64,000 nt of DNA from Synechococcus sp. WH 8101 (GTDB lineage: Bacteria; Cyanobacteriota; Cyanobacteriia; PCC-6307; Cyanobiaceae), in NCBI RefSeq assembly GCF_004209775.1, contig NZ_CP035914.1, positions 2,108,001 through 2,172,000 on the forward strand, given 5' to 3'. Positions 53,504 through 62,042 of the stretch are shown piece after piece. Every line of letters begins with the position of its first letter. Position 1 is the first letter of the stretch. A program made the translations under genes and the position numbers. The notes below the pieces were generated by a model. The model saw nothing but the letters and a program-made list of their open reading frames with translations. It ran no database searches and was not told where the DNA came from.

Positions 53504-54640
53504 ATGTCGATCCCTCCGGCCCGTCGTCGTCGCTTGCGCAGCTTCACCAGCCCGCCCGGCAGCAGCCGTCTGCAGGTTGAAGGCTGCCATGACAGCGACT
53601 CCGGGCTCGTGGATCTGGCCAGCAACGACTATCTGAACCTGAGCCGCGACCCAGCCCTGATCGCCGCGGCCCAGCGCGAACTGGAGTGCAGCGGCGTCGG
53701 CGCAGGAGGATCGCGTCTTATCAGCGGCAGCAGGCCGGTGCATGCCCGCCTGGAATCGGCCTTGGCCGATTGGCTCGGCCGGGAGCGGGTCCTGCTCTTC
53801 CCCAGTGGCTTCCAAGCCAACCTGGCCGCCATCGCCGCCCTCGCTGACCGGCACACCACCGTGGTCGCCGACCGGCTGATTCACCATTCCCTGCTGGTGG
53901 GGGTTCGCGCCAGCGGCGCCCGGCTGAAACGCTTCGACCACAACGACCTCCAGGCCCTGGAGCGACGACTGCAGGTCTGTGGACCTCACCACCATGGGCA
54001 TCCGCCCCTGGTGGTCACCGAAAGCCTGTTCAGCATGGAGGGCACGAGCCCGCCCCTGGGGGCCATGCTGAATCTCTGCCAGCAGCATGGAGCACGCTTG
54101 CTGGTGGACGAGGCCCATGCCCTCGGCGTGCTCGGCCCCGAGGGGCGAGGGCTGACCCATGGCCTCCGCGAGGTGGCGATGCTCAGCGGCACCTTCGGCA
54201 AGGCTTTCGGCAGCGGGGGAGCCTTTCTGGCCTGTGATGGAGACCTCGGCGAGGCGCTGCTGCAGAGCAGCGGCGCCTTCCGCTACACCACGGCCCTGGC
54301 CCCGCCCCTGGCGGCGGCCGCCCTGGCGGCGCTCAGCCAGATCCAGGCGAACCCCCAATGGGGTGCGCAGCTGGTGACCCGGAGCGAGCAATGGCGAGAC
54401 CGACTCCAGATCGCCGGCTGGAAGCGCCCTGATGGCCAGGGGCCGATCCTGCCACTGCTGGTGGGCGATGACCAGGCAGCCCTCGATCTCCAGGCGCAGT
54501 TGGAGCAGGCCGGACTGCTCACGGTGGCGATCCGGCCACCCACCGTGCCGGAGGGAACGGCACGGCTGCGCCTGGTGCTGCATCGCCGCCAGAGCGATGA
54601 GACATTGGAGATCCTGCTGAAGGCGCTTGCGTGTGGCTGA
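53504..54640 (+). CDS. bioF: 8-amino-7-oxononanoate synthase
   Basis: 378-residue PLP enzyme of the alpha-oxoamine synthase family that condenses pimeloyl-ACP with L-alanine. It has LVDLASNDYLNLSRDPALIA, the cofactor region LLVDEAHALGVLGPEGRGL, and the PLP-lysine motif MLSGTFGKAFGSGGAFLACD. First gene of bioF-bioK-bioC-bioD. ATG 53504 is the conserved-looking start; the open frame upstream belongs to the BASS promoter and gene region. Confidence 0.96.
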   Translation: MSIPPARRRRLRSFTSPPGSSRLQVEGCHDSDSGLVDLASNDYLNLSRDPALIAAAQRELECSGVGAGGSRLISGSRPVHARLESALADWLGRERVLLFPSGFQANLAAIAALADRHTTVVADRLIHHSLLVGVRASGARLKRFDHNDLQALERRLQVCGPHHHGHPPLVVTESLFSMEGTSPPLGAMLNLCQQHGARLLVDEAHALGVLGPEGRGLTHGLREVAMLSGTFGKAFGSGGAFLACDGDLGEALLQSSGAFRYTTALAPPLAAAALAALSQIQANPQWGAQLVTRSEQWRDRLQIAGWKRPDGQGPILPLLVGDDQAALDLQAQLEQAGLLTVAIRPPTVPEGTARLRLVLHRRQSDETLEILLKALACG

Positions 54641-55379
54641 TCCAGCGCACAACCAGGTGATCGCCATGCACGGCTGGAGCGGCGACAGCTCCGCCTGGCA
54701 GCCATGGCAACGCCATTTCGAGCAGCATGGCTGGCATTGGCAGAGTGGCGAACGGGGCTATGGAGCCTCCCGCCCCGTCCGGCCCCGCTGGCAGGAGACG
54801 ACTGGATGCACCGCAACGCGGAGGGTGGTGATCGGCCACTCCCTGGGCCCCCATCTCGTGGAGGCGGAGGTTCTCGGCAGTGCCACGGATGTGGTGTTGC
54901 TCACTAGTTTCGGCCGCTTCGTGCCAGCCGGCACCGCCGGTCGCCCGCTGCGCGCCGCCCTGATGGGGATGCACAACGCCCTGGGGAGCGATGGGGAGCG
55001 AGCCATGCTCGAACGCTTTCTGGCGCGTGCGGCCCTGCCCGCCCCGGCCTCGGCCCTGCCGCCGGGTCCACTGCAGACAGGGCTGACCCCGGACGGGCGG
55101 CGACGCCTCGATCAGGACCTGCTGCGGCTGCTGCACACCAGCGGTTTACCGGCGGGATTCCCCAGGACGGCTCGGGTGCTGGTGGTGGACGCAGCGGATG
55201 ATGCGATTGTGGCGCCGGAGGCCCGTCTGGAGCTACTCGAGCGACTTCAGGACCATCTCGACAGCCCCCCCGTGCACTGGACATTGCACGATGCGGGCCA
55301 CGCTCTGCTGGTGCCCGACCTGCTGGTTCGGGTGCAGCACTGGCTGGACGCACCGCCGGCGACGGGGCCGACGACGTGA
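54627..55379 (+). CDS. bioK: alpha/beta hydrolase, likely pimeloyl-ACP methyl ester esterase BioK
   Basis: 250-residue alpha/beta hydrolase. The nucleophile elbow is VVIGHSLGPHLVE, with acid and His candidates in LVVDAADDAIVAPEARLE and TLHDAGHALLVPDLLV. BioK is the known picocyanobacterial functional replacement of BioH (pimeloyl-[ACP] methyl ester hydrolysis), and its position between bioF and bioC fits that. The identification is by family and context. Start TTG 54627 (GTG 54633 is close); it overlaps the bioF stop by 14 bases. Confidence 0.82.
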   Translation: MRVADPAHNQVIAMHGWSGDSSAWQPWQRHFEQHGWHWQSGERGYGASRPVRPRWQETTGCTATRRVVIGHSLGPHLVEAEVLGSATDVVLLTSFGRFVPAGTAGRPLRAALMGMHNALGSDGERAMLERFLARAALPAPASALPPGPLQTGLTPDGRRRLDQDLLRLLHTSGLPAGFPRTARVLVVDAADDAIVAPEARLELLERLQDHLDSPPVHWTLHDAGHALLVPDLLVRVQHWLDAPPATGPTT

Positions 55380-56149
55380 TGGAGCTCTCCCCCGGGGAGC
55401 AACCCTGGCGACACCAGGTGCTGCAGCGTTTTGACCGCGCTGCGCCTGATTACGTCGAGCATGCTGGACTGCAACGGGCCGTGGCCTGGCGTCTGGCCGG
55501 CCTCTGCCGGCGCCAACCGTTGCCACGAGGACGCTGGCTGGATCTCGGGGCGGGTACGGGGATGCTGGCCGATGCCCTCGAGACCTTGCATCCGGGCCAG
55601 TCCGTTGGCCGCCTCGATGGCAGCGAAGCGATGCTGGCGCTCCAGAGCCAGCGGCAAGACACGCTGACGTGGGACCTGCAACAGGGGCTCCCATCCTGGC
55701 CTGAACGCCCCCAGGTGCTGGCCTCCAGCTTCTGCCTGCACTGGCTCGACGATCCCTGCCTGCGCATGCAGCAATGGTATGGGGCGCTCGCCCCTGCCGG
55801 CTGGCTCGCCCTGGCCCTGCCGGTGCACGGCAGCTTCCGGCAGTGGCATCAGGCAGCCAGTGCATCCGGCCAGACCTGCACCGCCCTGCCTCTGCCAGCC
55901 GCCACCAGCCTGCTCGAAGCTGTCCCGGCCAGAGCCGTGCGGCACCGGTCCCTGCATCGCTTCACCACACAGGCCCGAACCGTGGCCGCCCTGCTTCGAC
56001 CGATGCGCCGCGTTGGAGCCGGCAGCACCCCGGTGGAACCGCTGGGGGTGCGTGCCTGGCGACAGCTGAGCCGTCACTGGCCCGTCCCGGAGTCCGACGG
56101 ACAGTTCAGACTGACCTGGACGATTCAGATCCTGCTGCTGCAGCGATGA
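55379..56149 (+). CDS. bioC: malonyl-ACP O-methyltransferase
   Basis: 256-residue AdoMet-dependent enzyme that methylates malonyl-ACP to disguise it for two rounds of fatty acid elongation. AdoMet site RWLDLGAGTGMLADALETL (about 51-69), LDGSEAMLALQSQRQD (motif II) and QVLASSFCLHWLDDP (motif III). A GTG at 55376 directly precedes the ATG. One-base overlap with bioK and four-base overlap with bioD. Confidence 0.9.
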   Translation: MELSPGEQPWRHQVLQRFDRAAPDYVEHAGLQRAVAWRLAGLCRRQPLPRGRWLDLGAGTGMLADALETLHPGQSVGRLDGSEAMLALQSQRQDTLTWDLQQGLPSWPERPQVLASSFCLHWLDDPCLRMQQWYGALAPAGWLALALPVHGSFRQWHQAASASGQTCTALPLPAATSLLEAVPARAVRHRSLHRFTTQARTVAALLRPMRRVGAGSTPVEPLGVRAWRQLSRHWPVPESDGQFRLTWTIQILLLQR

Positions 56150-56805
56150 GTGAGCGCCCTCGCAGTGCACGCCGGCTGGTGGTGTGCGGCACCGACACCG
56201 ATGTGGGCAAAACCGTGGTGAGCGCCCTGCTGGTGCAGGGGCTGGGGGCCTGGTATTGGAAACCGGTGCAGAGCGGCCTGGAGCAGGGGGGGGATCGCGC
56301 CTGGCTGACGACTGTGCTCCAGCTACCGATGGAACGACAGCTGCCGGAGGCCTATGCCTTTCAAGCGGCCGTCTCGCCCCACTGGGCTGCCGAGATGGAA
56401 GCGCAAACGATCGATCCGGACCGCCTCGTGCCACCCGAGACGAACGGCCACCCCCTGGTGATCGAAACCGCTGGGGGACTGCACGTGCCCCTCAATCGCC
56501 ACTGGCTGCAGATCGATCAGCTGGAACGGTGGCAACTGCCGGTGGTGCTGGTGGCGCGCAGCGGACTCGGCACGCTGAACCACACACTCTTGAGCCTGGA
56601 AACGCTGAAGCGACGCGCGATCCCGGTGCTGGGCCTGTTCCTCAACGGCCCGCTGCATGCCGACAACCCGCGCACCCTGGAACAGTTCGGCGGCGTTCCG
56701 GTATTGGCCCAGATGCCCAGGCTTGATCCTCTCGATGCCGCCAGCCTGCAGGACACATGGCACCGACAGGAGCTGGGGCCTAAGTTCGAGCGACTTCTGC
56801 TCTGA
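56146..56805 (+). CDS. bioD: dethiobiotin synthetase
   Basis: 219-residue P-loop enzyme that closes the ureido ring of dethiobiotin from DAPA, CO2 and ATP. It has VVCGTDTDVGKTVVSALLVQ (about 13-32), YWKPVQSGLEQGGD and VIETAGGLHVPLN. ATG 56146 overlaps the bioC stop. bioA is not found after it in this window, although bioF-K-C-D-A orders are common in related genomes. Confidence 0.94.
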   Translation: MSERPRSARRLVVCGTDTDVGKTVVSALLVQGLGAWYWKPVQSGLEQGGDRAWLTTVLQLPMERQLPEAYAFQAAVSPHWAAEMEAQTIDPDRLVPPETNGHPLVIETAGGLHVPLNRHWLQIDQLERWQLPVVLVARSGLGTLNHTLLSLETLKRRAIPVLGLFLNGPLHADNPRTLEQFGGVPVLAQMPRLDPLDAASLQDTWHRQELGPKFERLLL

Positions 56806-56819
56806 CAGCACCCCCTTCC

Positions 56820-56975
56820 ATGACCAGCCGCCAGACCTGGGCCACCGTGGCCGTGATCCTTCTTTGCGGCGGCATTCTGGTGCTGTTCACCGACGTGGAG
56901 GTTGGCCTGGTCCGCTGGTTCAACTGTGGGCCGCTGTCAACCAGCTCCGAAGACAGGAGCGAAGTCTGCCGCTGA
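56820..56975 (+). CDS. 51-aa single-span membrane microprotein after bioD
   Basis: Open frame from ATG 56820 with 51 residues: MTSRQTWATVAVILLCGGIL, then VLFTDVEVGLVRWFNCGPLS and a polar, acidic/basic tail. One hydrophobic helix (about residues 8-24). It starts 14 bases after bioD in the same direction and ends five bases before the convergent gene. I do not recognise the family. Confidence 0.6.
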   Translation: MTSRQTWATVAVILLCGGILVLFTDVEVGLVRWFNCGPLSTSSEDRSEVCR

Positions 56976-56980
56976 AGCGG

Positions 56981-57301
56981 TCAGCCCAGAGGCCTGGACC
57001 GCAGTGGACAGGCCCCATGGCGCATGGCCACGTGACGCACCGCCATCGGCAGCGTCCAGCCCTGGCGGAGCTGTTCATGGATCTGGTCGATCTGGGACGG
57101 TGACCAACCGGCCATTTCCAGGCGCACCTTGATCGAGGGCCAGAGGCCTTCAGCAAAAAGATCCCGCCGTCCGTAGACACCAGATTCCAGAGGTCGTGCT
57201 GTGCTCGCCACCCGGGCAGCGGGCGTGATGAACCGCTTGGACAGGCGGGGGGAGGTTGTGGTTGCGGCCATGACGATCGGCCCGGTCAACGCCCCCATCA
57301 T
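56981..57301 (-). CDS. hypothetical protein (106 aa)
   Basis: 106-residue protein from ATG 57301, or 96 residues from the in-frame ATG 57271. It has a Thr/Ser/Arg-rich N-terminus and a folded-looking C-terminal part, GLWPSIKVRLEMAGWSPSQI then DQIHEQLRQGWTLPMAVRHV. Not recognised. It lies downstream of the DUF3143 gene on the same strand. A longer frame (to 57502) overlaps DUF3143 and is unlikely. Confidence 0.6.
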   Translation of the reverse strand: MMGALTGPIVMAATTTSPRLSKRFITPAARVASTARPLESGVYGRRDLFAEGLWPSIKVRLEMAGWSPSQIDQIHEQLRQGWTLPMAVRHVAMRHGACPLRSRPLG

Positions 57302-57311
57302 GACGCCCCGA

Positions 57312-57578
57312 TCAGGGACCGGCCCGCATCGCCGCCTCCACATCCAAACGGGGCAATCCGTAGGGGAAGGTTCGCTGTGAGCTATGGCCCGAGGCCTGCC
57401 AACTGACGCAGAGATCCTCCTGCTCAAGACGAATCTCCGCCGACCACTCCGGCTGATGCCAGCTCCATACGCAGGGATCGTCACCGCTGCGGCTGGCCCC
57501 AAGGCTCTCCAACCAGAGTTCTAGAGAGCGCAAGGAATGCTGATTCAGAGGGGTCTGGCCCGGCGGCAGGGCGGTCAT
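57312..57578 (-). CDS. DUF3143 family protein
   Basis: 88-residue cyanobacterial protein of the DUF3143 pattern: [40 protein letters not shown], and QRTFPYGLPRLDVEAAMRAG. Function unknown. Its start (ATG 57578) overlaps the preceding J-domain gene by 98 bases in a different frame. DUF3143 genes beside J-domain genes are seen in other cyanobacteria as I recall, so the pair is probably functional. Confidence 0.8.
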   Translation of the reverse strand: MTALPPGQTPLNQHSLRSLELWLESLGASRSGDDPCVWSWHQPEWSAEIRLEQEDLCVSWQASGHSSQRTFPYGLPRLDVEAAMRAGP

Positions 57579-58050
57579 CACGTAGGGAAAGCGGTTCCAA
57601 CTGATCCCAAGTCTGCTCCTGCTGCAGCCAACTCGGCGCCACTTGGAGCTCCACACCCCGAAGCCAGGCACCGCCCACACCGAGCAGCAGGCAAAGCAAC
57701 AGAGCCGCCACCAACATCACAATCGACAGCCATTCCCCTCCCGAGAGAGGGCGGCGCACGCCGACGCTCCCCCAGCCGGAATCCGCAGAGGCAGCATCGG
57801 GAGACGGCACAGGGGCAACGCTGACCGTTGCCTGCAGACCCGCGTCGTAACGGCGGCGCTGCACCGGATCGGAAAGCTGGGCGTAGGCCTCACAGAGGCG
57901 CTGAAACTCCCGTGCCGCCTGCTCCTGGGGTAATGCGGTGGTGTCGGGGTGCAGCGCCTTGCTGCGGCGGCGAAACGCACGGCGCAAAGCATCAGAATCG
58001 GCCTCTGGAGGCACGGCCAACACGTCGTAGAGGGTCCGGTTGTCTGCCAC
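57481..58050 (-). CDS. membrane-anchored J-domain protein
   Basis: 189-residue protein from GTG 58050. The N-terminal J domain has [20 protein letters not shown] and the HPD tripeptide in [19 protein letters not shown] membrane helix lies near residues 106-127 ([20 protein letters not shown]), followed by a short soluble tail. J proteins stimulate an Hsp70; this one would recruit it to a membrane. ATG 58119 gives a longer frame but would run into the rsmG start, so GTG 58050 ([10 protein letters not shown]) is preferred. Confidence 0.8.
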   Translation of the reverse strand: MADNRTLYDVLAVPPEADSDALRRAFRRRSKALHPDTTALPQEQAAREFQRLCEAYAQLSDPVQRRRYDAGLQATVSVAPVPSPDAASADSGWGSVGVRRPLSGGEWLSIVMLVAALLLCLLLGVGGAWLRGVELQVAPSWLQQEQTWDQLEPLSLRDDRPAAGPDPSESAFLALSRTLVGEPWGQPQR

Positions 58051-58109
58051 GCCCGGCTCAGAGCCTTCCACCGGCAGGCATCCTAGGGAGAACCGCCGTA
58101 CGGAACGCC

Positions 58110-58862
58110 ATGGCGACACCGTCCCGTTTTGACGGTCCCGGTCCCGATCTGTGGCAAGCCCTCGGCTGGACGCCGTCTCCCCAGCAGCTGGAGCAGTTCG
58201 TCACCTTGCAGGAGGAACTGCGCAGCTGGAATCAACGCGTCAATCTCACCCGCCTGGTGGAGGGGGCTGATTTCTGGGTGGCCCAGGTGCTCGATAGTCT
58301 CTGGCCCCTGCTTAACGAACTTCAAGCCCCCCAGACCCCGCTGCGCTGCATCGATGTGGGAACTGGCGGTGGCTTTCCCGGCCTGGCGGTGGCGATCGCC
58401 CTGCCCGGAGCACGGCTCACCCTGGTCGATTCCGTCGGTCGCAAGACCGCCGCAGTGATGGCCATGGCCGACAGCCTTGGTCTGGCTGATCGGGTGCAGG
58501 TGCGAACCGAACGGATTGAGCGCACGGGTCAGGATCCCGCCTGCCGCGGCCGCTTCGACCTGGCGATGGCGCGGGCCGTCGCCTCCGCCCCCGTGGTGGC
58601 GGAATATCTGGTGCCTCTGCTGCAGAAGGACGGCGAAGCGCTGCTCTACCGCGGTCGCTGGAGCGAAGCCGATGCCCACCAACTCGGCAACGCCCTGCAG
58701 CCGCTCAACGCCAGCCTGCTGGCCTGTCAACAACGCGACCTTCCAGCCGACAAAGGACCGCGCCACCTGTTGCGGCTGCGTCCGCTGGCGACCTGTCCAG
58801 CCACCTATCCGCGCGCCGTGGGGATGCCTGCCAAGCTGCCTCTCGGCACCTCAGCGGATTGA
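58110..58862 (+). CDS. rsmG: 16S rRNA (guanine-N7-) methyltransferase G
   Basis: 250-residue class I methyltransferase that modifies G527 of 16S rRNA. It has the AdoMet site [20 protein letters not shown] near 82-101, [20 protein letters not shown], and the [20 protein letters not shown] motif IV region. I chose ATG 58110; the upstream frame reads through the J-protein promoter. Convergent with the aldo/keto reductase gene. Confidence 0.94.
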   Translation: MATPSRFDGPGPDLWQALGWTPSPQQLEQFVTLQEELRSWNQRVNLTRLVEGADFWVAQVLDSLWPLLNELQAPQTPLRCIDVGTGGGFPGLAVAIALPGARLTLVDSVGRKTAAVMAMADSLGLADRVQVRTERIERTGQDPACRGRFDLAMARAVASAPVVAEYLVPLLQKDGEALLYRGRWSEADAHQLGNALQPLNASLLACQQRDLPADKGPRHLLRLRPLATCPATYPRAVGMPAKLPLGTSAD

Positions 58863-58891
58863 CACCCCGACAAACGACGGTGCGGCGGTGC

Positions 58892-60112
58892 TCAGGCGCT
58901 GGACAGCCTCTCGCTCACGGCACCACCCACCCGGGTCCGTAGAGACCGGAGGATGGAGGGGATTTCCCTAGCCCAGGGACTGGCGCCGAGCACAGCGAGC
59001 AACTCCGCTTCCGACACGTTCTGATCGAGCGGATCAGCATTGGCACCGGGAAACCAATGGCTGCCTTGGCCGAGGAGGCCATAGCGGGCGCGGGCATAGC
59101 CCTCCAGCCCCCAGGCCTCCACCAGCCCATGCAGCCAGAGCAGCACCGGCACATTGATGCCTCCAGGTGTCTGATCCCAGGGCGGCAGGCCCCGATGCCA
59201 GCTCTCCAGCCAGGCGGATCCGAGGGCCTGCCTGGCGGCATCCTCCAGGCGTCGCTCCACCGGGGGCAGCAGCTGATCCACCTGATCGAGCCGGGCCACC
59301 GCCTCCAGATGGAGGTCGAGATCATCGGGGCGGGCGGCGCCAACGCTGATCGTGTGGACACGGGGATCCCGCAGGCAGAACAGATCGTTGAACACGATCG
59401 GATGCAGCGGTTCACACAACGCCTGAAGACGGGCCGATGGCGTGTGCAGATGCCCGCCTTTGTCGGTGGGGCTGATGATGAACACCCCCATGTCGTGCTG
59501 CGCTGCCGCCTCGATCGCCGGTTCGTTGTCCTGGCGGATGTAATACCAATGCAGATTCACATAGTCGAAGGCATCGGTGCGAATCGCCTCGACGATCAGA
59601 TCGGTGGGTCCATGGGTGGAGAACCCCACATGGCCCACCCGGCCCAGCTGTTGCCAACGCCGCACCACCTCCAGACACCCACCCGGGCGGAGGGTGTGCT
59701 CCAGGTGGTCCGGCCGGTTGATGCCATGAATGGCCAACAGATCGATCCGGGCACCGCCCAGTCGTTCCACGCTCAGGCTGAGCTCCTGCTCGAAGGCCGC
59801 CGCATCCTCTCCGGGGGTAATCTTGGTCTGCAGAATCCGTTCCGCATCGGGCACCTGAGGCAGCGCCCAGCCCAGCTGGCGCTCGGAGCTGCCGTAATGG
59901 CGCGCCGTCTCCACATGGTGAAATCCGCAGGCCACGGCCCGGCGCAGGGTGGCCTCCAGCTGTTGCTGCGACGCATGCGTGATCGCATCAGCGGCCAGAT
60001 CGGTCCAACTCTGCTGAAAGCGCATGCCTCCCAGGGAGAGGATCGGCATCGGCAGCTCCGTCCGGCCGAAACGCCGGGTGGGCAGAGCGTGACACCCCAC
60101 GGTGTCGCTCAT
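58892..60112 (-). CDS. aldo/keto reductase family protein
   Basis: 406-residue protein. A TIM-barrel aldo/keto reductase domain (about 12-290) has TRRFGRTELPMPILSLGGMR, HHVETARHYGSSERQLGWAL (Glu where Asp is usual, plus Tyr), LQTKITPGED (Lys) and LLAIHGINRPDHL (His). The 115-residue C-terminal extension resembles the helical extension of 4Fe-4S aldo/keto reductases but has no cysteine cluster. Substrate unknown. Its start overlaps the ferredoxin stop by four bases, so electron input from that ferredoxin is a reasonable inference. Confidence 0.85.
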   Translation of the reverse strand: MSDTVGCHALPTRRFGRTELPMPILSLGGMRFQQSWTDLAADAITHASQQQLEATLRRAVACGFHHVETARHYGSSERQLGWALPQVPDAERILQTKITPGEDAAAFEQELSLSVERLGGARIDLLAIHGINRPDHLEHTLRPGGCLEVVRRWQQLGRVGHVGFSTHGPTDLIVEAIRTDAFDYVNLHWYYIRQDNEPAIEAAAQHDMGVFIISPTDKGGHLHTPSARLQALCEPLHPIVFNDLFCLRDPRVHTISVGAARPDDLDLHLEAVARLDQVDQLLPPVERRLEDAARQALGSAWLESWHRGLPPWDQTPGGINVPVLLWLHGLVEAWGLEGYARARYGLLGQGSHWFPGANADPLDQNVSEAELLAVLGASPWAREIPSILRSLRTRVGGAVSERLSSA

Positions 60113-60504
60113 GAGGCTCGGGGCCGTTGACGCTTCGGGCGCGCCGGCGAAGGAAGTCCCATCGGTAGCAGCTCCATGGCATCGAGGCGGGCCTTGAGCG
60201 CATCAAGCTCTTCAAAGGCGACCCAATGAATGCAGTCCACCGGACAGGTGTCGATCGCCTCCTGAATGCAGGCGGTGCTGTCGCCGTCCTGCCGGATCGC
60301 GCGGGAGCGTCCGAGCCGCGGTTCAATCGCAAACGTATTGCTAGCGACGTGGGCGCAATAACGACAGCCGATACACACGGCTTCATCCACCCAAACGGCT
60401 TTCTCTCGAAGCGCTCCCCCCAGCAGCGGCTCATGACCGCTGCGGGACTCAGGAACAGTGACCGGGGCGCGATAGGCAGCCGATGGCTCGATCGAAGAGG
60501 ACAC
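60109..60504 (-). CDS. 4Fe-4S ferredoxin-type protein
   Basis: 131-residue protein. The cluster site is VCIGCRYCAHVASNTFAIEP (C-x2-C-x2-C) with the last ligand in EAIDTCPVDCIHWVAFEELD, giving one [4Fe-4S] cluster. The first 35 residues are Pro/Arg-rich and the last 25 are basic. It matches the ferredoxin-like proteins of cyanobacteria found beside Ycf35. It is in the same direction as Ycf35 and DUF2997 and overlaps the aldo/keto reductase gene. Confidence 0.9.
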   Translation of the reverse strand: MSSSIEPSAAYRAPVTVPESRSGHEPLLGGALREKAVWVDEAVCIGCRYCAHVASNTFAIEPRLGRSRAIRQDGDSTACIQEAIDTCPVDCIHWVAFEELDALKARLDAMELLPMGLPSPARPKRQRPRAS

Positions 60505-60519
60505 CGAGGAAAAGCCGGC

Positions 60520-60912
60520 TCAGGCGTCCCAACGGGTCACCACCAGCTCGATGGAACCGTCCTGACAGCTGCGCTGTTCACTCACCGTGAAGCCTTCATC
60601 CGTGCTTGCCGTCAGCACGGTGTTGAGGGCATACCGCTGAGTGAGCCGGGAGAGGAAGCGCTCCACCGGCACGGGCTGGCGCCAGAGGTCGAGGTCTGTG
60701 ACCAACTCGTAGGCCCCGGTCGCCGCATTCCAACGGAAACCGAGATCGCCACCATCCTGCAGGGTCACGGCCAGGTCAGCGTCGATGGTCTGGCCGCGAT
60801 AGCCGCGCACAGGGCGGGACCCGGCTTCCGGCTCGTAACCCAGATCGCGCAGGGCAGCCATCAGCGGTTCACGCTGACGGAGCTCGGTTCTGACGGTGCT
60901 GAAGTGGGACAT
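60520..60912 (-). CDS. ycf35: Ycf35 / DUF1257 family protein
   Basis: 130-residue protein of the DUF1257 (Ycf35) family shared with red-algal plastids. It starts MSHFSTVRTELRQREPLMAA, then LRDLGYEPEAGSRPVRGYRG, and has the central VTLQDGGDLGFRWNAATGAY. Function unknown. The ATG overlaps the DUF2997 stop by one base, and the ferredoxin follows 15 bases later. Confidence 0.88.
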   Translation of the reverse strand: MSHFSTVRTELRQREPLMAALRDLGYEPEAGSRPVRGYRGQTIDADLAVTLQDGGDLGFRWNAATGAYELVTDLDLWRQPVPVERFLSRLTQRYALNTVLTASTDEGFTVSEQRSCQDGSIELVVTRWDA

Positions 60913-61115
60913 CAGACGTGCTCGACAGGGACGGTTTGGATCTGTTGGGCGTTGGTGCTGTAGGCCTCAGGGGTGGATTCACGACGCACCACCGAGCCAA
61001 GTGCCGCTTCAAGGCGTTCCGTGAGAGCGAGGCAGGCCTCACCCTCCACTCCTTCGACTCGCTCTTCGACCCGACCATCCGCATGGATCCGGAATCGGAG
61101 TGTGCGCTGGGGCAT
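60912..61115 (-). CDS. DUF2997 family protein
   Basis: 67-residue protein starting MPQRTLRFRIHADGRVEERV, with the family pattern GEACLALTERLEAALGSVVR and a Thr/Pro-rich tail. DUF2997 genes commonly sit before ycf35 in cyanobacteria, as here. Function unknown. One-base overlap with ycf35. Confidence 0.85.
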   Translation of the reverse strand: MPQRTLRFRIHADGRVEERVEGVEGEACLALTERLEAALGSVVRRESTPEAYSTNAQQIQTVPVEHV

Positions 61116-61219
61116 GCACCATCACCATGTCAGCCAGGATGCTAGGCAAACTCAATCCGGGCTGACGCTCAGCTGTAACAGGAGCAGGCTTCAACGCCAT
61201 CCGGCTTCTTCCTGTTGAG

Positions 61220-62026
61220 TCAGAGCAACCCTTCGTCCACCAAAGTTTGCAGCCGTTCGAGGATGTCAGGGTTCTCGAGCTGCTCTAGAGCCGTCCGGGC
61301 CTCATCACGCACCGACGTTTCCTGATCGTGAAGCAGGGCATTCACCAAGGCTTCCACCACATCGGCGCGACGCGGTTCCACCAGCTGATCCACCAGACGA
61401 CCGAGCGCCCAGATGCAGTTGCTGCGCACCACCGGTTCACTGTCGATCCGCAGACTGATGAGCAGCTGCCCTGCGGCCAGATCGGCCTTGGCGGGTGAGG
61501 TGATGCCCGCCTCCGCCAATGACACGGAGGCCCACAGACGCACCGAGGCCACATCCACCTGCAGGGAACGGATCAGGGGATTAAGGACGGGAGCATCGGG
61601 GTAGTTCCCCAGGCTCCAGGCCGCGGCTTTGCGCACATAGGCGTTGCTGTCGACCTCCAACAGCTGGAGCAGTGAGACCACAGCCAGTGGCGATGGATTA
61701 CGCCCCAGGGCATACACGGCACTCATGCGCACCACCGGACAGGCCTCACGCAGCAGTGGCAAGAGCAGTGGTACGGACCGGGGATCCCGGTGTTCACAGA
61801 ACACCCTCAGACCCTGCAGACGCTGCTCATGCCCCTGCGCAAGCCAGAGCAGGCCTTCATCGCATTCTCGGGCGATGTGAAGCGCATCATCCTCAAGGTC
61901 TTCGACATCGATGTCGTCGAGGGGGTCCCCGAGGAGCTCCGCCGCCAACTCACGCGCCAACACATCGGGATCAATCGACAGGTTGGCCAACCCGTCATCA
62001 GCGTCTGCAGTGCGTCGCTCAGCCAT
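61220..62026 (-). CDS. HEAT-repeat (PBS lyase-like) protein
   Basis: 268-residue alpha-solenoid. After an acidic N-terminus (about 1-60) it has repeated helix pairs. VRMSAVYALGRNPSPLAVVS, VRKAAAWSLGNYPDAPVLNP, VRLWASVSLAEAGITS, VRSNCIWALGRLVDQL and VRDEARTALEQLENP are the HEAT units. This family includes cyanobacterial phycobilin lyase relatives, but no lyase residue evidence is visible, so it may be only a scaffold. Confidence 0.83.
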   Translation of the reverse strand: MAERRTADADDGLANLSIDPDVLARELAAELLGDPLDDIDVEDLEDDALHIARECDEGLLWLAQGHEQRLQGLRVFCEHRDPRSVPLLLPLLREACPVVRMSAVYALGRNPSPLAVVSLLQLLEVDSNAYVRKAAAWSLGNYPDAPVLNPLIRSLQVDVASVRLWASVSLAEAGITSPAKADLAAGQLLISLRIDSEPVVRSNCIWALGRLVDQLVEPRRADVVEALVNALLHDQETSVRDEARTALEQLENPDILERLQTLVDEGLL

Positions 62027-62042
62027 GGCGCTGATCGTAATC

